Source: Bacillus_BS sp049310945 (GTDB taxonomy: Bacteria > Bacillota > Bacilli > Bacillales > SA4). From it: 64,000 nt of DNA. Positions 51,672-60,483 of the stretch are shown one piece after another. The stretch is from the NCBI RefSeq assembly GCF_049310945.1, contig NZ_JBMERO010000001.1:186001-250000 (forward strand). The letters run 5' to 3'. The notes beneath the pieces were generated by a model. It was not told the origin of the DNA. It made no database searches and saw only the letters and a program-made list of their open reading frames with translations. The translations under genes and the position numbers were made by a program. Positions within the stretch are counted from its first letter, which is position 1; every line of letters starts with the position of its first letter.

Positions 51672-52553
51672 TTATTTATTTACTTGGTTCATAACTTCTT
51701 CTGCGAAGTTATCTTGACGTTTTTCAATACCTTCTCCTACTTCATAACGGACGAAGATTTTAACAGTAGCCCCTTTGCTCTCAACGAATTTACGAACCTT
51801 TTGGTCAGGGTCCTTAACAAAGCTTTGGTCTAGTAGGCAAATATCTTCAAAGAATTTTCCTAGACGGCCATCAACCATCTTTGCAACAATTTTTTCTGGT
51901 TTCCCTTCATTAAGGGCTTGCTGTGTTAATACTTCACGCTCACGCGCAACTTCTTCTTCTGTAACCGCATCACGGTCAATGTACTTAGGGTTGACAGCTG
52001 CGATATGCATAGCAACGTCTTTGGCAACTGAATCATTTGTTGTTCCTTCAAGAACAGTTAAAACACCGATACGTCCACCCATGTGTAAGTATGCACCAAA
52101 AGCATCGTTGTCTGTTTTCGTCTCAATTGTAAAACGACGAAGAGTTAACTTTTCACCAATTTTAGCCATTGCTGTATTAATGTGATCTAGAACTGAAGTC
52201 CCATTATCCATCGTTTGTTGTAATGCATCTTCTGTAGTAGCAGGCTTATTTTTTAATAAGTGAGCCGCTAATTCTTTTGTTAATGTGAGGAATCCTTCAT
52301 TTTTTGCAACGAAGTCAGTTTCTGAGTTCACTTCTAGAATAACAGCATCATTTCCTTGGATTTCAATGATAGAAAGACCTTCTGCAGCAATACGGTCTGA
52401 TTTCTTCGCAGCGCTAGCAATCCCCTTTTCACGAAGGAAGTCAATCGCTTTTTCCATATCACCATCTGTTTCAGTTAACGCCTTTTTACAATCCATCATA
52501 CCAGCGCCAGTTTTTAAACGTAAATCCTTAACCATTTGAGCTGTAACAGCCAT
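51672..52553 (-). CDS. tsf: Elongation factor Ts
   Basis: EF-Ts is the nucleotide exchange factor of EF-Tu. The 293-aa protein has the N-terminal UBA-like domain (VKDLRLKTGAGMMDCKKAL), the EF-Tu-contacting TDFVAKNEGF near 80 and two core subdomains. It follows rpsB, with a terminator between them. Confidence 0.97.
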   Translation of the reverse strand: MAVTAQMVKDLRLKTGAGMMDCKKALTETDGDMEKAIDFLREKGIASAAKKSDRIAAEGLSIIEIQGNDAVILEVNSETDFVAKNEGFLTLTKELAAHLLKNKPATTEDALQQTMDNGTSVLDHINTAMAKIGEKLTLRRFTIETKTDNDAFGAYLHMGGRIGVLTVLEGTTNDSVAKDVAMHIAAVNPKYIDRDAVTEEEVAREREVLTQQALNEGKPEKIVAKMVDGRLGKFFEDICLLDQSFVKDPDQKVRKFVESKGATVKIFVRYEVGEGIEKRQDNFAEEVMNQVNK

Positions 52554-52639
52554 TGTTATTTCCTCCTTAAGTTTATACGTTATGTAAAATGATGTACGAC
52601 TATTAATATAGCCGATTATAAATTAATTTACTATTTGCC

Positions 52640-52682
52640 TTAAAAAAGGTGATAAAAAGGCTAACATCCCTCTTATCACCTT
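52640..52682 (-). terminator. rpsB terminator
   Basis: AAGGTGATAA and TTATCACCTT pair across a 17-nt loop and are followed by TTTTAAGG on the minus strand, 9 bp after the rpsB stop. Partial readthrough into tsf is likely. Confidence 0.75.
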
Positions 52683-52691
52683 GAGTTTGAC

Positions 52692-53399
52692 TTAAGCAGT
52701 AGTTGGAGCTGTTTCTTCACCTTGTTTTGACTCAAGGATTGCATCAGCCATTTTAGCAGTAAGAAGTTTTACTGCACGGATTGCATCATCGTTAGCAGGA
52801 ATTACATAATCAATTTCATCTGGATCACAGTTTGTATCAACGATACCTACGATTGGGATGTTTAATTTATGTGCTTCAGCAACTGCAATACGCTCTTTAC
52901 GTGGGTCAATGATAAATAAAGCATCTGGAAGTCGCTTCATATCTTTAATTCCGCCTAAGAACTTTTCTAGTTTTTCTAATTCCTTCATAAGATTAATAAC
53001 TTCTTTCTTAGGAAGAACTTCAAACGTTCCATCTTCTTGCATCTTCTCGATGTCACGAAGACGCTTGATACGCTTTTGGATTGTTTCAAAGTTTGTTAAA
53101 GTTCCACCTAACCAACGTTGGTTCACAAAATACATACCAGAACGCGCAGCTTCTTCTTTAACAGAATCTTGAGCTTGCTTTTTTGTACCAACAAAAAGCA
53201 TTGTTCCGCCGTTTGCACCTAGTTCTTTAACGAAGTTGTAAGCTTCTTCAACTTTTTTCACAGTCTTTTGTAAGTCGATGATATAAATTCCGTTACGTTC
53301 TGTGAAAATGTACTTCTTCATTTTTGGGTTCCAACGGCGTGTTTGATGACCGAAGTGAACACCAGCTTCAAGTAATTGTTTCATTGAAATTACTGACAT
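52692..53399 (-). CDS. rpsB: 30S ribosomal protein S2
   Basis: S2 (235 aa) binds the 30S head-body junction. The typical MSVISMKQLLEAGVHFGHQ start, RWNPKMKKYIFTERNGIYII and RWLGGTLTNFETI are all present. The ATG follows AGGAGGAAACACAA. It has its own promoter after the fla/che operon and a structured leader. Confidence 0.98.
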   Translation of the reverse strand: MSVISMKQLLEAGVHFGHQTRRWNPKMKKYIFTERNGIYIIDLQKTVKKVEEAYNFVKELGANGGTMLFVGTKKQAQDSVKEEAARSGMYFVNQRWLGGTLTNFETIQKRIKRLRDIEKMQEDGTFEVLPKKEVINLMKELEKLEKFLGGIKDMKRLPDALFIIDPRKERIAVAEAHKLNIPIVGIVDTNCDPDEIDYVIPANDDAIRAVKLLTAKMADAILESKQGEETAPTTA

Positions 53400-53448
53400 T
53401 TGTGTTTCCTCCTAAAATGGTTTTTATTTTCCTCCGCCCATATCATTT

Positions 53449-53484
53449 TTGAACAAAACTGATGATCAGCACCATTGTTCAAAT
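53449..53484 (-). promoter_or_regulatory. Hairpin in the rpsB leader
   Basis: TTTGAACA and TGTTCAAA form an 8-bp outer stem and enclose CTGATCATCAG, itself self-complementary. It lies between the rpsB promoter and start codon and may mediate S2 feedback; no known family was recognised. Confidence 0.45.
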
Positions 53485-53515
53485 TAACGAGCGTGTGTAG
53501 TTAACACCAAGAAAT

Positions 53516-53544
53516 ACTATAACACAGTAAAAATCCACAATCAA
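53516..53544 (-). promoter_or_regulatory. rpsB promoter
   Basis: Minus strand: -35 TTGATT (53539-53544), 17-bp spacer ending in TGT, -10 TATAGT (53516-53521), an extended -10 arrangement. Confidence 0.7.
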
Positions 53545-53560
53545 GTATGTTTCGTCTTAT

Positions 53561-54115
53561 TTATACATTGAATTTTAAAAACAGCTCGATTTCTGTTTTT
53601 CCCTTTTTTAGCTTTTTAGCTACTTCTTCCACTGATAACCCATTATTATACAATAATCTAGCTTGCTGCCCCAAAGACATTTGTTCTTCACTATTGTCTT
53701 TATCAGAAGATGAACCTCTTTTCAAGACTACAGTATCAGTATTTATCTTTTTTAATTCATCAGGATTTTCATATGTAGGTAATAATGTTGCCAAATCAAG
53801 ATCTGTTAATTGCTCTTCTACCCTATTAATCCTAGATTGCTTAGTAACAGGGTTCACTGTTTCATCAAGATTTTTCGAACTAGTAGAGTGACTCACATGG
53901 GCTTTAGCTTCTAGTTTTGTTTTTTCAAAGAATGCTTCATTCTCGTCTTTGATCTCCGTTATATACGCAGACAATAAATCTTCCATATCTTTTAGGTTAC
54001 TAGTTTGATTTCTCTCAATATCCTTAGTTTGCTCAAGACGAATATAAAAAAGAATGATAATCAGAAATGAAACGCCATGGAGAATAAAGCTAATAATCCA
54101 TAATAATGTAGTCAT
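53561..54115 (-). CDS. swrB: SwrB-like membrane protein (YlxL)
   Basis: A 184-aa protein with one N-terminal transmembrane helix (about 4-27: LLWIISFILHGVSFLIIILF), a coiled-coil/charged cytoplasmic region and a C-terminal helix-turn-helix-like stretch (LYNNGLSVEEVAKKLKKGKT). In B. subtilis SwrB, encoded after sigD at the end of the fla/che operon, promotes flagellar export-apparatus activation and swarming. Sequence similarity is limited, and I assign it from position, size and topology. Confidence 0.75.
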   Translation of the reverse strand: MTTLLWIISFILHGVSFLIIILFYIRLEQTKDIERNQTSNLKDMEDLLSAYITEIKDENEAFFEKTKLEAKAHVSHSTSSKNLDETVNPVTKQSRINRVEEQLTDLDLATLLPTYENPDELKKINTDTVVLKRGSSSDKDNSEEQMSLGQQARLLYNNGLSVEEVAKKLKKGKTEIELFLKFNV

Positions 54116-54124
54116 ACTAACCCC

Positions 54125-54427
54125 CTACCCATTTAAATCGATAGTATTCCCTTTATAAGGATGAACCTCTTTATTTTCTTGAATCTGTTCTTTTTTCTTA
54201 GCTGTCAAGTTACCAACACTTGAAGACCTCATACCAAGTTGAAGGGATGATTTTTCTTTTTTCTCATTCTTCACCACTTGTTTTCTTTTTCTATCCTCTT
54301 GCTTTAGCATGCTAGTCGTTATATGATCCTGCATATTTTGACCTCGTTGTTGCATTTGTTCCTGGATTTTACTTGCATCTATTGTTCTTGGAAGTGCGAC
54401 CTGAAGCTCTAAAAGCTTTAAACTCAT
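54125..54427 (-). CDS. Small charged protein of unknown function between sigD and swrB
   Basis: The 100-aa product is highly charged and Gln/Lys rich, with no transmembrane helix (MSLKLLELQVALPRTIDASK, then a basic coiled-coil-like stretch). It lies 41 bp after sigD and 9 bp before the swrB-like gene, and the ATG is preceded by CTGGGAGTG, a modest binding site. B. subtilis has no gene between sigD and swrB. Its place within the operon suggests a flagellar or motility role, but no function can be read from the sequence. Confidence 0.75.
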   Translation of the reverse strand: MSLKLLELQVALPRTIDASKIQEQMQQRGQNMQDHITTSMLKQEDRKRKQVVKNEKKEKSSLQLGMRSSSVGNLTAKKKEQIQENKEVHPYKGNTIDLNG

Positions 54428-54468
54428 TAATACTCACTCCCAGCAGTTTATTTTTTTGAATAAAAAAG

Positions 54469-55245
54469 TTATTCGTATATTGAATCCAAAAGCTTTTTCA
54501 TTTTAAAAAGTGATTTTGAATGGATCTGAGATATTCGCGATGTAGATAGGCCCATTACTGTTCCTATTTCTGTTAACGTTAATTCTTCTTTATAAAATAA
54601 ACTTACAACTAGTTGTTCCTTTTCATTTAATTGCTGTATGACTAACGCCAACTTATCAACTAGTTCATCTTTAAGAATCTTATCTTCTGGTGTTAACGTT
54701 CTTTCATCTTTAATTGTAACTCTAGGTGAGTCTTTTGCGTCATCTTGGTCCTTAAGACCGTCATCTAAGGATAAGACATTTGCAAAGAAGCCCTCGGTCA
54801 CCGTTTGTTGTACTTCTTCTTCAGTCATGCCTAATTCACTTGCTATTTCCTTTGCAGTAACTGTCCTCATGTATTTCTGTTCAAGCTTTTCAATTACAGT
54901 GTCTATTTTTTTTGTTTTCTCCCGTGAGCTTCTTGATAGCCAGTCTTCCTTCCGTAAACCATCAATAATAGCCCCTCTGATTCGAAAAGTTGCATATGTA
55001 TCAAATTTTAAATCCCTGGTTGGATCAAATTTCTCGAGAGCATCATACAATCCAAGCATACCAAGACTCGTTAAATCATCCTTACTTACGCTCTTAGGAA
55101 GTCCAACCGAAATGCGTTGAACGTGAAAACTCACTAAAGGTATATACATACGCATTAATGAATCACCAGCATCAGAATCTCGGTTTAAGGTCCACTTTTG
55201 CCAAATTATCTGATCCTCATTAGTGGAAACTTGAGTCATATTCAT
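54469..55245 (-). CDS. sigD: RNA polymerase sigma-28 factor SigD
   Basis: SigD directs transcription of late flagellar, chemotaxis and autolysin genes. The 258-aa protein has region 2 (YDALEKFDPTRDLKFDTYAT, then RIRGAIIDGLRKEDWLSR), region 3 (LEQKYMRTVTAKEIASELGM) and region 4 with the HTH LTLTEIGTVMGLSTSRISQI. It is near the end of the fla/che operon, as in B. subtilis, where distance from the promoter affects SigD levels. Confidence 0.97.
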   Translation of the reverse strand: MNMTQVSTNEDQIIWQKWTLNRDSDAGDSLMRMYIPLVSFHVQRISVGLPKSVSKDDLTSLGMLGLYDALEKFDPTRDLKFDTYATFRIRGAIIDGLRKEDWLSRSSREKTKKIDTVIEKLEQKYMRTVTAKEIASELGMTEEEVQQTVTEGFFANVLSLDDGLKDQDDAKDSPRVTIKDERTLTPEDKILKDELVDKLALVIQQLNEKEQLVVSLFYKEELTLTEIGTVMGLSTSRISQIHSKSLFKMKKLLDSIYE

Positions 55246-55360
55246 CCTCCCCTATATGCCGATCTAATTTTGTTTGTCCTTTATAATGGAAACTCCATAA
55301 TATATGATCTCTATCTAAGCACATAGTGGTGTCGAGGCACCCATCCATCAAAGTGTAACT

Positions 55361-55690
55361 TTACTTCAGTAAATCTTTTATGTAACTGGACGTCAATTTT
55401 GCTTCTTCATCTGTTAATGACTGAGTAGATTGGACAATCCCATTCTCAGAACTAGATTCTGATTCAATGGATTGATCTGCAGAACTACTTACACTAGTAT
55501 TCCCTGAAGAGTCATGCATTATAAAATGAAAACTCCATCTAAATAAATAGGCAATTAGAAAGAAAGATACGAAGGCCATTAACCCGCGTATCAGAGATGT
55601 CGCAAAGGTATTCGTTGTAAAAGCTGAGACAAACACAACCAAAAATCCAACTGATCCGAAAAAAATATTGATTATCCATGAACCAGCCAT
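55361..55690 (-). CDS. Small two-helix membrane protein of unknown function in the che operon
   Basis: A 109-aa product with two adjacent hydrophobic helices (about 6-26 and 33-55: IRGLMAFVSFFLIAYLF), then a Ser-rich linker (about 59-90) and a short C-terminal helix ending in TSSYIKDLLK. It starts one base past the cheD stop and precedes sigD by 115 bp. B. subtilis has cheD directly followed by sigD, so this is an extra gene. I do not recognise a family. Confidence 0.78.
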   Translation of the reverse strand: MAGSWIINIFFGSVGFLVVFVSAFTTNTFATSLIRGLMAFVSFFLIAYLFRWSFHFIMHDSSGNTSVSSSADQSIESESSSENGIVQSTQSLTDEEAKLTSSYIKDLLK

Positions 55691-55691
55691 A

Positions 55692-56198
55692 TTATAGCAC
55701 TCTAACTCCGTGGTTTACTGTTCGAACCATAAGTTCACTAGTTTTAGGATTGAATTCAATTGTACGACCGCTACTTCCACCTGTATCTTCGGCCTTCAAT
55801 TCAATATTGAATCTCTTTAGCTCTTCTTTAACTGCTTCTGAGTTTCTAGGTCCAATTCTCATCATTTCACTGCCTGAAATAAATTGAAACATTTGGGCTC
55901 CTCCTGCTATTTTTGCTTTGAGTAACATTTGTTTTGCCCCTGCTTCAACAAGTAATTTAACTAATGCTTCAATCGCTGTATCAGCAAATTTCGCATGATT
56001 TAGTGTACCATTCTTGGCTAATGATGAATCTGGCAGCATGATGTGAGCTAATCCGCCTATTTCATGAATGGGATCATATAAAATGACACCAACACATGAC
56101 CCGAGACCAGAGGTTCTAATAAGTCCGGGTGGTTTTACAATATTCATTTCGGCAATTCCTACTTTAATTATAGTGGAGATATGCACACTATTTATCAT
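55692..56198 (-). CDS. cheD: Chemoreceptor glutamine deamidase CheD
   Basis: CheD deamidates receptor glutamines and, in B. subtilis, also binds and stimulates CheC. The catalytic Cys lies in TSGLGSCVGVILYD and the His in GGLAHIMLPDS. I choose the ATG at 56198 (MINSVHIST), giving 168 aa and an 11-bp overlap with cheC; AGGTG precedes it. B. subtilis CheD is of similar size. Confidence 0.95.
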   Translation of the reverse strand: MINSVHISTIIKVGIAEMNIVKPPGLIRTSGLGSCVGVILYDPIHEIGGLAHIMLPDSSLAKNGTLNHAKFADTAIEALVKLLVEAGAKQMLLKAKIAGGAQMFQFISGSEMMRIGPRNSEAVKEELKRFNIELKAEDTGGSSGRTIEFNPKTSELMVRTVNHGVRVL

Positions 56199-56829
56199 CA
56201 GAAACACCTAGTGCCCTAAAAATTATGGAAAAGGAATCTGGATCAGGCAAAAGAAAAAAATGTCCTTTCACACTGTCGTTTACAGGTTGATCTTCTTCTT
56301 GAAGGGCTGTATCAATCAATATTGCATAATCACTTACTGTAGAAAGTTCAATTAATCCATAGCTAATAATGGCACCAATCATATCAATACTAATAGCTGG
56401 TACAGAAGGATAAAGGTTTAGCCTTGTGAAATCCGAGAAAGATGATAGATAGGATCCAGATAAAATATTTCCTAACTCCTGTAAAGCAGAAAGTGCCATT
56501 TCTGGATGAGGCAGTTCCTTAAATGAAAATGTCGGATCATTTGTTAATTGCTGAATAAACCTTGAAGCTTGTTCAATTGAAAGAATAAAAAACATGCTTC
56601 CAGGGGCATCACCTTCTACTCGTAAAAAGACACTCGCCACAATTTTTTCAGAACCGCCGACTACTTCCATCATCTCATTAAAAGAAACAATCTTTACATC
56701 GGGTACCTTCATATCTATCTTCTTATTAAGCAGTTTAGAAAGAGCAGTTGCAGCATGTCCAGCTCCAATGTTTCCAACTTCTTTTAAAATATCTATATGA
56801 GTAGAGCTAAGACTCTTTATGAATGACAT
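56188..56829 (-). CDS. cheC: CheY-P phosphatase CheC
   Basis: CheC dephosphorylates CheY-P and takes part in adaptation with CheD. Both phosphatase signatures (D/S-x3-E-x2-N) are present: D13/E17/N20 in ILKEVGNIGAGHAATAL and a second in SALQELGNILSGSYLSS near 110. The 213-aa length fits. It overlaps cheD and follows cheW by 11 bp. Confidence 0.96.
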   Translation of the reverse strand: MSFIKSLSSTHIDILKEVGNIGAGHAATALSKLLNKKIDMKVPDVKIVSFNEMMEVVGGSEKIVASVFLRVEGDAPGSMFFILSIEQASRFIQQLTNDPTFSFKELPHPEMALSALQELGNILSGSYLSSFSDFTRLNLYPSVPAISIDMIGAIISYGLIELSTVSDYAILIDTALQEEDQPVNDSVKGHFFLLPDPDSFSIIFRALGVSDDK

Positions 56830-56840
56830 ATTTTTACCTT

Positions 56841-57299
56841 TTACCTTCTAATTTCCAATTCATCAACGTTTAATACTGATTCTAAATTCAATAGAATCAA
56901 TAGTCGTTTCCCTACTTTGATGACTCCCTTTAAGTAATCTGCCTCCACTACTCCCACAACTTTTGGAGGAGGTTCAATCGAATCATTTGAAATATCTAGA
57001 ACATCGTTTGCAGCATCAACAATTAGTCCTACTTCCATATTTTCAAGTGTAACGATTATGATGCGTGTACTATCTGTGTAGTCAATTTCCTTAAGGCCAA
57101 AACGTATTCTCAAATCAATAATAGGTGTCACAACCCCTCTAAGGTTTAGTACACCTTTTACAAAACCAACCGACTTCGGAACGCGAGTAATATGTTGAAC
57201 TTTTTCAATTGAGCGGACTTGCCCGACCGGTACTCCATACTCTTCTTCAGCAAGTTGAAAAACGATGACTTTTAAATCGTTAGCATTTTCTAGTGACAT
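56841..57299 (-). CDS. cheW: Chemotaxis coupling protein CheW
   Basis: CheW bridges receptors and CheA. The 152-aa SH3-like protein has KVIVFQLAEEEYGVPVGQVR and NLRGVVTPIIDLRIRFG. I choose the ATG at 57299 (MSLENANDLK), which follows AGAGGAGGAATC; the upstream in-frame ATG directly after the cheA stop has no binding site. It completes the cheA-cheW-cheC-cheD run. Confidence 0.96.
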   Translation of the reverse strand: MSLENANDLKVIVFQLAEEEYGVPVGQVRSIEKVQHITRVPKSVGFVKGVLNLRGVVTPIIDLRIRFGLKEIDYTDSTRIIIVTLENMEVGLIVDAANDVLDISNDSIEPPPKVVGVVEADYLKGVIKVGKRLLILLNLESVLNVDELEIRR

Positions 57300-57320
57300 T
57301 TCGCTGATTCCTCCTCTCAT

Positions 57321-59375
57321 CTATCTTATTAAGGCATTACAATCTACAATGAGTGCAACCTGTCCATCACCCAAAATGGTAGCACCTGAGATAGCAAAAA
57401 CAGTTGTTAAGTAGTTTCCTAACGTTTTTAAAACGACTTCTTGTTGTCCGATAAAAGAATCTACTACAAGTCCTGCCATTTTGTCTCCTTTACGGACAAT
57501 AATGACAGATAAAAACAGTCCTGCTTCTAAGACTTCTGGCACCTCAAATACATCACTTAGGTAAACGAGAGGAACAACCCTGCCTCTAAAATCAATTACC
57601 TTCTGATTGTGTGCATTTAATATATCCTCTTTTTTAATAATTGCGGTTTCAATTATTGATGAAAGTGGAATTGCAAATTTTTCTTTACCTAATTCTATTA
57701 GCATGACTGAAATAATGGATAGTGTAAGTGGAAGTTGGATAGAGAATGTTGTCCCTTTTCCTTGAACCGAATCAATCGAAATGGAACCGCCTAGAGATTC
57801 TATCGTGTTTTTCACCACATCTAGACCTACTCCACGTCCTGAAATATCTGAGATGGTTTCAGCAGTAGAGAACCCTGATGACATGATCAATTCAAAAACT
57901 TGTTTATCCGATAAGGTTGAAGCTATCTTTTCGGAAACAGCGCCTTTACTAATCGCTTTTCTCAAGACCTTTTCACGACTAATTCCGCCACCGTCATCTT
58001 CAATTTCAATAAACACGTGATTCCCGCTATGAAATGCTTTTAGCACAACAGTACCTTCTTCATTTTTCCCATTTCGTTTTCTTTCGTCTGGCATCTCCAC
58101 ACCATGGTCAATCGCATTTCTAAGTAAATGAACGAGCGGATCCCCTATTTCATCAATAACTGTTCGATCTAATTCAGTTTCTGCTCCAACTACAACTAGT
58201 TCTATTTTCTTCCCTAGGTCTCTCGCTAGCTGGCGAACCATTCTTGGAAAACGGTTAAATACGGTGTCAACTGGAACCATTCGCATGTTTAATATAATGT
58301 TTTGAAGATCCCCTGATATTCTAGACATTCTTTCTACTGTCTCTTGCAACTCAGAGTTTTTTAACTCTCCAGAAATTTGTTCTAAGCGACCTCTGTCAAT
58401 AACTAGTTCTTCAAAAAGGTTCATTAAAACATCTAGTCGCTCGATATTCACTCTTATTGTCTTATTCCCAACGCTCTTCCCTTTAGAAGCCGCTTCCTTC
58501 TTCTCAGGACTTCCATCTATTGGCTCTTCAATTTGGACATTTTGAATAAAACTTGTCTCCGTCTCGATACTCTCAATTGCCTTTTTAGGAGTACCCATTG
58601 TCGAGAAATCGATCGCTTGTAAAGTCACACTCTCCACTTCAGAAACCTTCATTACCTTACTTTGAATCGCAGTTGAAGATTCCTTCGCAACTATAGTGAC
58701 AGTAAATGTCTGATCAAATTTCTCCTCTTCAAGAATCTCGACTGAAGGGGTAGATTTAATGACTTCCCCTACCTGCTCTAAAATTCCGAATACCATAAAT
58801 ACTCTAGCAGCCTTTAATAGACAATCCTCTCGTAAAGAAACGGTTACTTCATAGCTTTCATACCCTTGTTCTTTAGATTGTTGAAGTACAGTAAGTTCAA
58901 ACTCGTCATAATCTTGAGAATGAATTTGCGGAGTTGAAGTTACTTCTAGGTTTAGCTGGGCTAATGGTTTTGTGGATCTAGATTTACCAATTTTTTCTCC
59001 TTTCTCTATGGCAATCAGCTTTTCAACAACTTCTTTTACGTTTCTTTTTCCGTCTCCGCCATCAGCAATTGAGTGAACCATTGCTTCTAGGTCATCAACT
59101 GACTGAAACACAACATCCATTACTTCAGGAGTCACAGTAAGTTTCTCATTCCGAATACCGTCGAGAACATTTTCCATTTGATGTGTTAAACTTGCTAAAT
59201 CTTCATACCCCATCGTCGCAGACATACCTTTTAACGTATGGGCAGATCTGAAGATTTCATTCACGATTGAAAGATCACCTGGATTTTTTTCCAAAACTAA
59301 TAAATGATCATTCACTGCTTGTAGATGCTCTTTGCTCTCTTCAATAAAAATTTCCAAATATTGACTAAGATCCAT
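57321..59375 (-). CDS. cheA: Chemotaxis histidine kinase CheA
   Basis: The 684-aa central kinase of chemotaxis has P1 with the phosphorylated H46 (RSAHTLKGMSATMGYED), a P2-like region (about 165-250) that binds CheY/CheB, P3 dimerisation (about 315-370), P4 ATPase (HLLRNAIDHGVEMPDERK; ISDISGRGVGLDVVKN) and P5 CheW-like (about 545-684). It is 13 bp after cheB. Confidence 0.97.
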   Translation of the reverse strand: MDLSQYLEIFIEESKEHLQAVNDHLLVLEKNPGDLSIVNEIFRSAHTLKGMSATMGYEDLASLTHQMENVLDGIRNEKLTVTPEVMDVVFQSVDDLEAMVHSIADGGDGKRNVKEVVEKLIAIEKGEKIGKSRSTKPLAQLNLEVTSTPQIHSQDYDEFELTVLQQSKEQGYESYEVTVSLREDCLLKAARVFMVFGILEQVGEVIKSTPSVEILEEEKFDQTFTVTIVAKESSTAIQSKVMKVSEVESVTLQAIDFSTMGTPKKAIESIETETSFIQNVQIEEPIDGSPEKKEAASKGKSVGNKTIRVNIERLDVLMNLFEELVIDRGRLEQISGELKNSELQETVERMSRISGDLQNIILNMRMVPVDTVFNRFPRMVRQLARDLGKKIELVVVGAETELDRTVIDEIGDPLVHLLRNAIDHGVEMPDERKRNGKNEEGTVVLKAFHSGNHVFIEIEDDGGGISREKVLRKAISKGAVSEKIASTLSDKQVFELIMSSGFSTAETISDISGRGVGLDVVKNTIESLGGSISIDSVQGKGTTFSIQLPLTLSIISVMLIELGKEKFAIPLSSIIETAIIKKEDILNAHNQKVIDFRGRVVPLVYLSDVFEVPEVLEAGLFLSVIIVRKGDKMAGLVVDSFIGQQEVVLKTLGNYLTTVFAISGATILGDGQVALIVDCNALIR

Positions 59376-59388
59376 AACTCCACACCCC

Positions 59389-60474
59389 TTACTTAAGTAG
59401 CTTTTTCATTATTTGTGTAGCGATTTCATCTAAATTTACGACTATATCCACCTTATTAGTTGCAATAGCCGATTTGGGCATACCGAATACAATGGATGTT
59501 TCCTCTGCTTCTGCCATACTCAAAACCTCACCAGTTGATTTCATTTCTTTTAGTCCATCTGTACCATCTGATCCCATCCCTGTCATAATGACAGCAATCT
59601 TAGCATATTCTGAAAGCTTGCTAACAGATTCAAATAATACATCCACTGCAGGTCGATGACCATTTCTAGGCGGTGATTGATCTAATTGAACAGCAATAGA
59701 GCTACCAATCTTTTTCACCTTTAAATGAAAACCTCCTGGAGCAATATAGGCAATTCCCTTTCTGAGAATTTCACCATCTTCTGCTTCCTTCACTTCGATT
59801 TGACATAAAGAATTTAATCGAACAGCTAACGACTTTGTAAAGCCTGGTGGCATATGTTGAACAATTAATAATGGGGCATCCATTTCTCTGGGTAGTCTTG
59901 TTAACACTTGCTGTAACGCCCTAGGACCACCCGTTGAAGTTCCTATACAAACAATTTTTTTATTTAAGTTGAATTTCTTATAAGAATATTCATTATTCTC
60001 TATTTTACTACATTCTTCGACATTCAGGATAGAAGTTTGTAAAATTGGTTCAAAACGTTGTAAATTAGCCTTTTTTACTTGGGCAGCATGAAATACCTTT
60101 TCTTTGATTTCTTCTTTAACTTTATGTAAATCAAGAGAAATAGCACCGGAAGGTTTCAAAATAAAATCTACAGCACCATATTGCATGGCTAAGATCGTGT
60201 TTTCTGCTCCTTCTTTCGTCGTACTAGAAAGCATAACCACAGGCAAAGGGTTAACCTTCATCATTTCTTTTAATGCTTCTATACCATTTAAAATCGGCAT
60301 CTCTACATCAAGGGTAATAACATCAGGTTTTAGCTCTGTCACTTTCTGAATTGCATCTCTTCCATTCCTAGCAATCCCTACAACTTCAAACCTACTGTCT
60401 TCCAGAAGAAATCCTATAATTAGTTTTCTCATGAATGCTGAGTCATCTACAACAAGTACTTTTATCTTTCTCAT
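59389..60474 (-). CDS. cheB: Protein-glutamate methylesterase CheB
   Basis: CheB removes methyl groups from receptors and also deamidates. The N-terminal receiver has the acidic pair D10/D11 and the phosphorylated D56 (VITLDVEMPILNG). A linker follows, then the methylesterase domain (about 170-361) with GTSTGGPRALQQVL, HMPPGFTKSLA and MTGMGSDGTDGL carrying Ser, His and Asp. 361 aa. It lies between flhG and cheA. Confidence 0.96.
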   Translation of the reverse strand: MRKIKVLVVDDSAFMRKLIIGFLLEDSRFEVVGIARNGRDAIQKVTELKPDVITLDVEMPILNGIEALKEMMKVNPLPVVMLSSTTKEGAENTILAMQYGAVDFILKPSGAISLDLHKVKEEIKEKVFHAAQVKKANLQRFEPILQTSILNVEECSKIENNEYSYKKFNLNKKIVCIGTSTGGPRALQQVLTRLPREMDAPLLIVQHMPPGFTKSLAVRLNSLCQIEVKEAEDGEILRKGIAYIAPGGFHLKVKKIGSSIAVQLDQSPPRNGHRPAVDVLFESVSKLSEYAKIAVIMTGMGSDGTDGLKEMKSTGEVLSMAEAEETSIVFGMPKSAIATNKVDIVVNLDEIATQIMKKLLK

Positions 60475-60483
60475 GTATCATCC

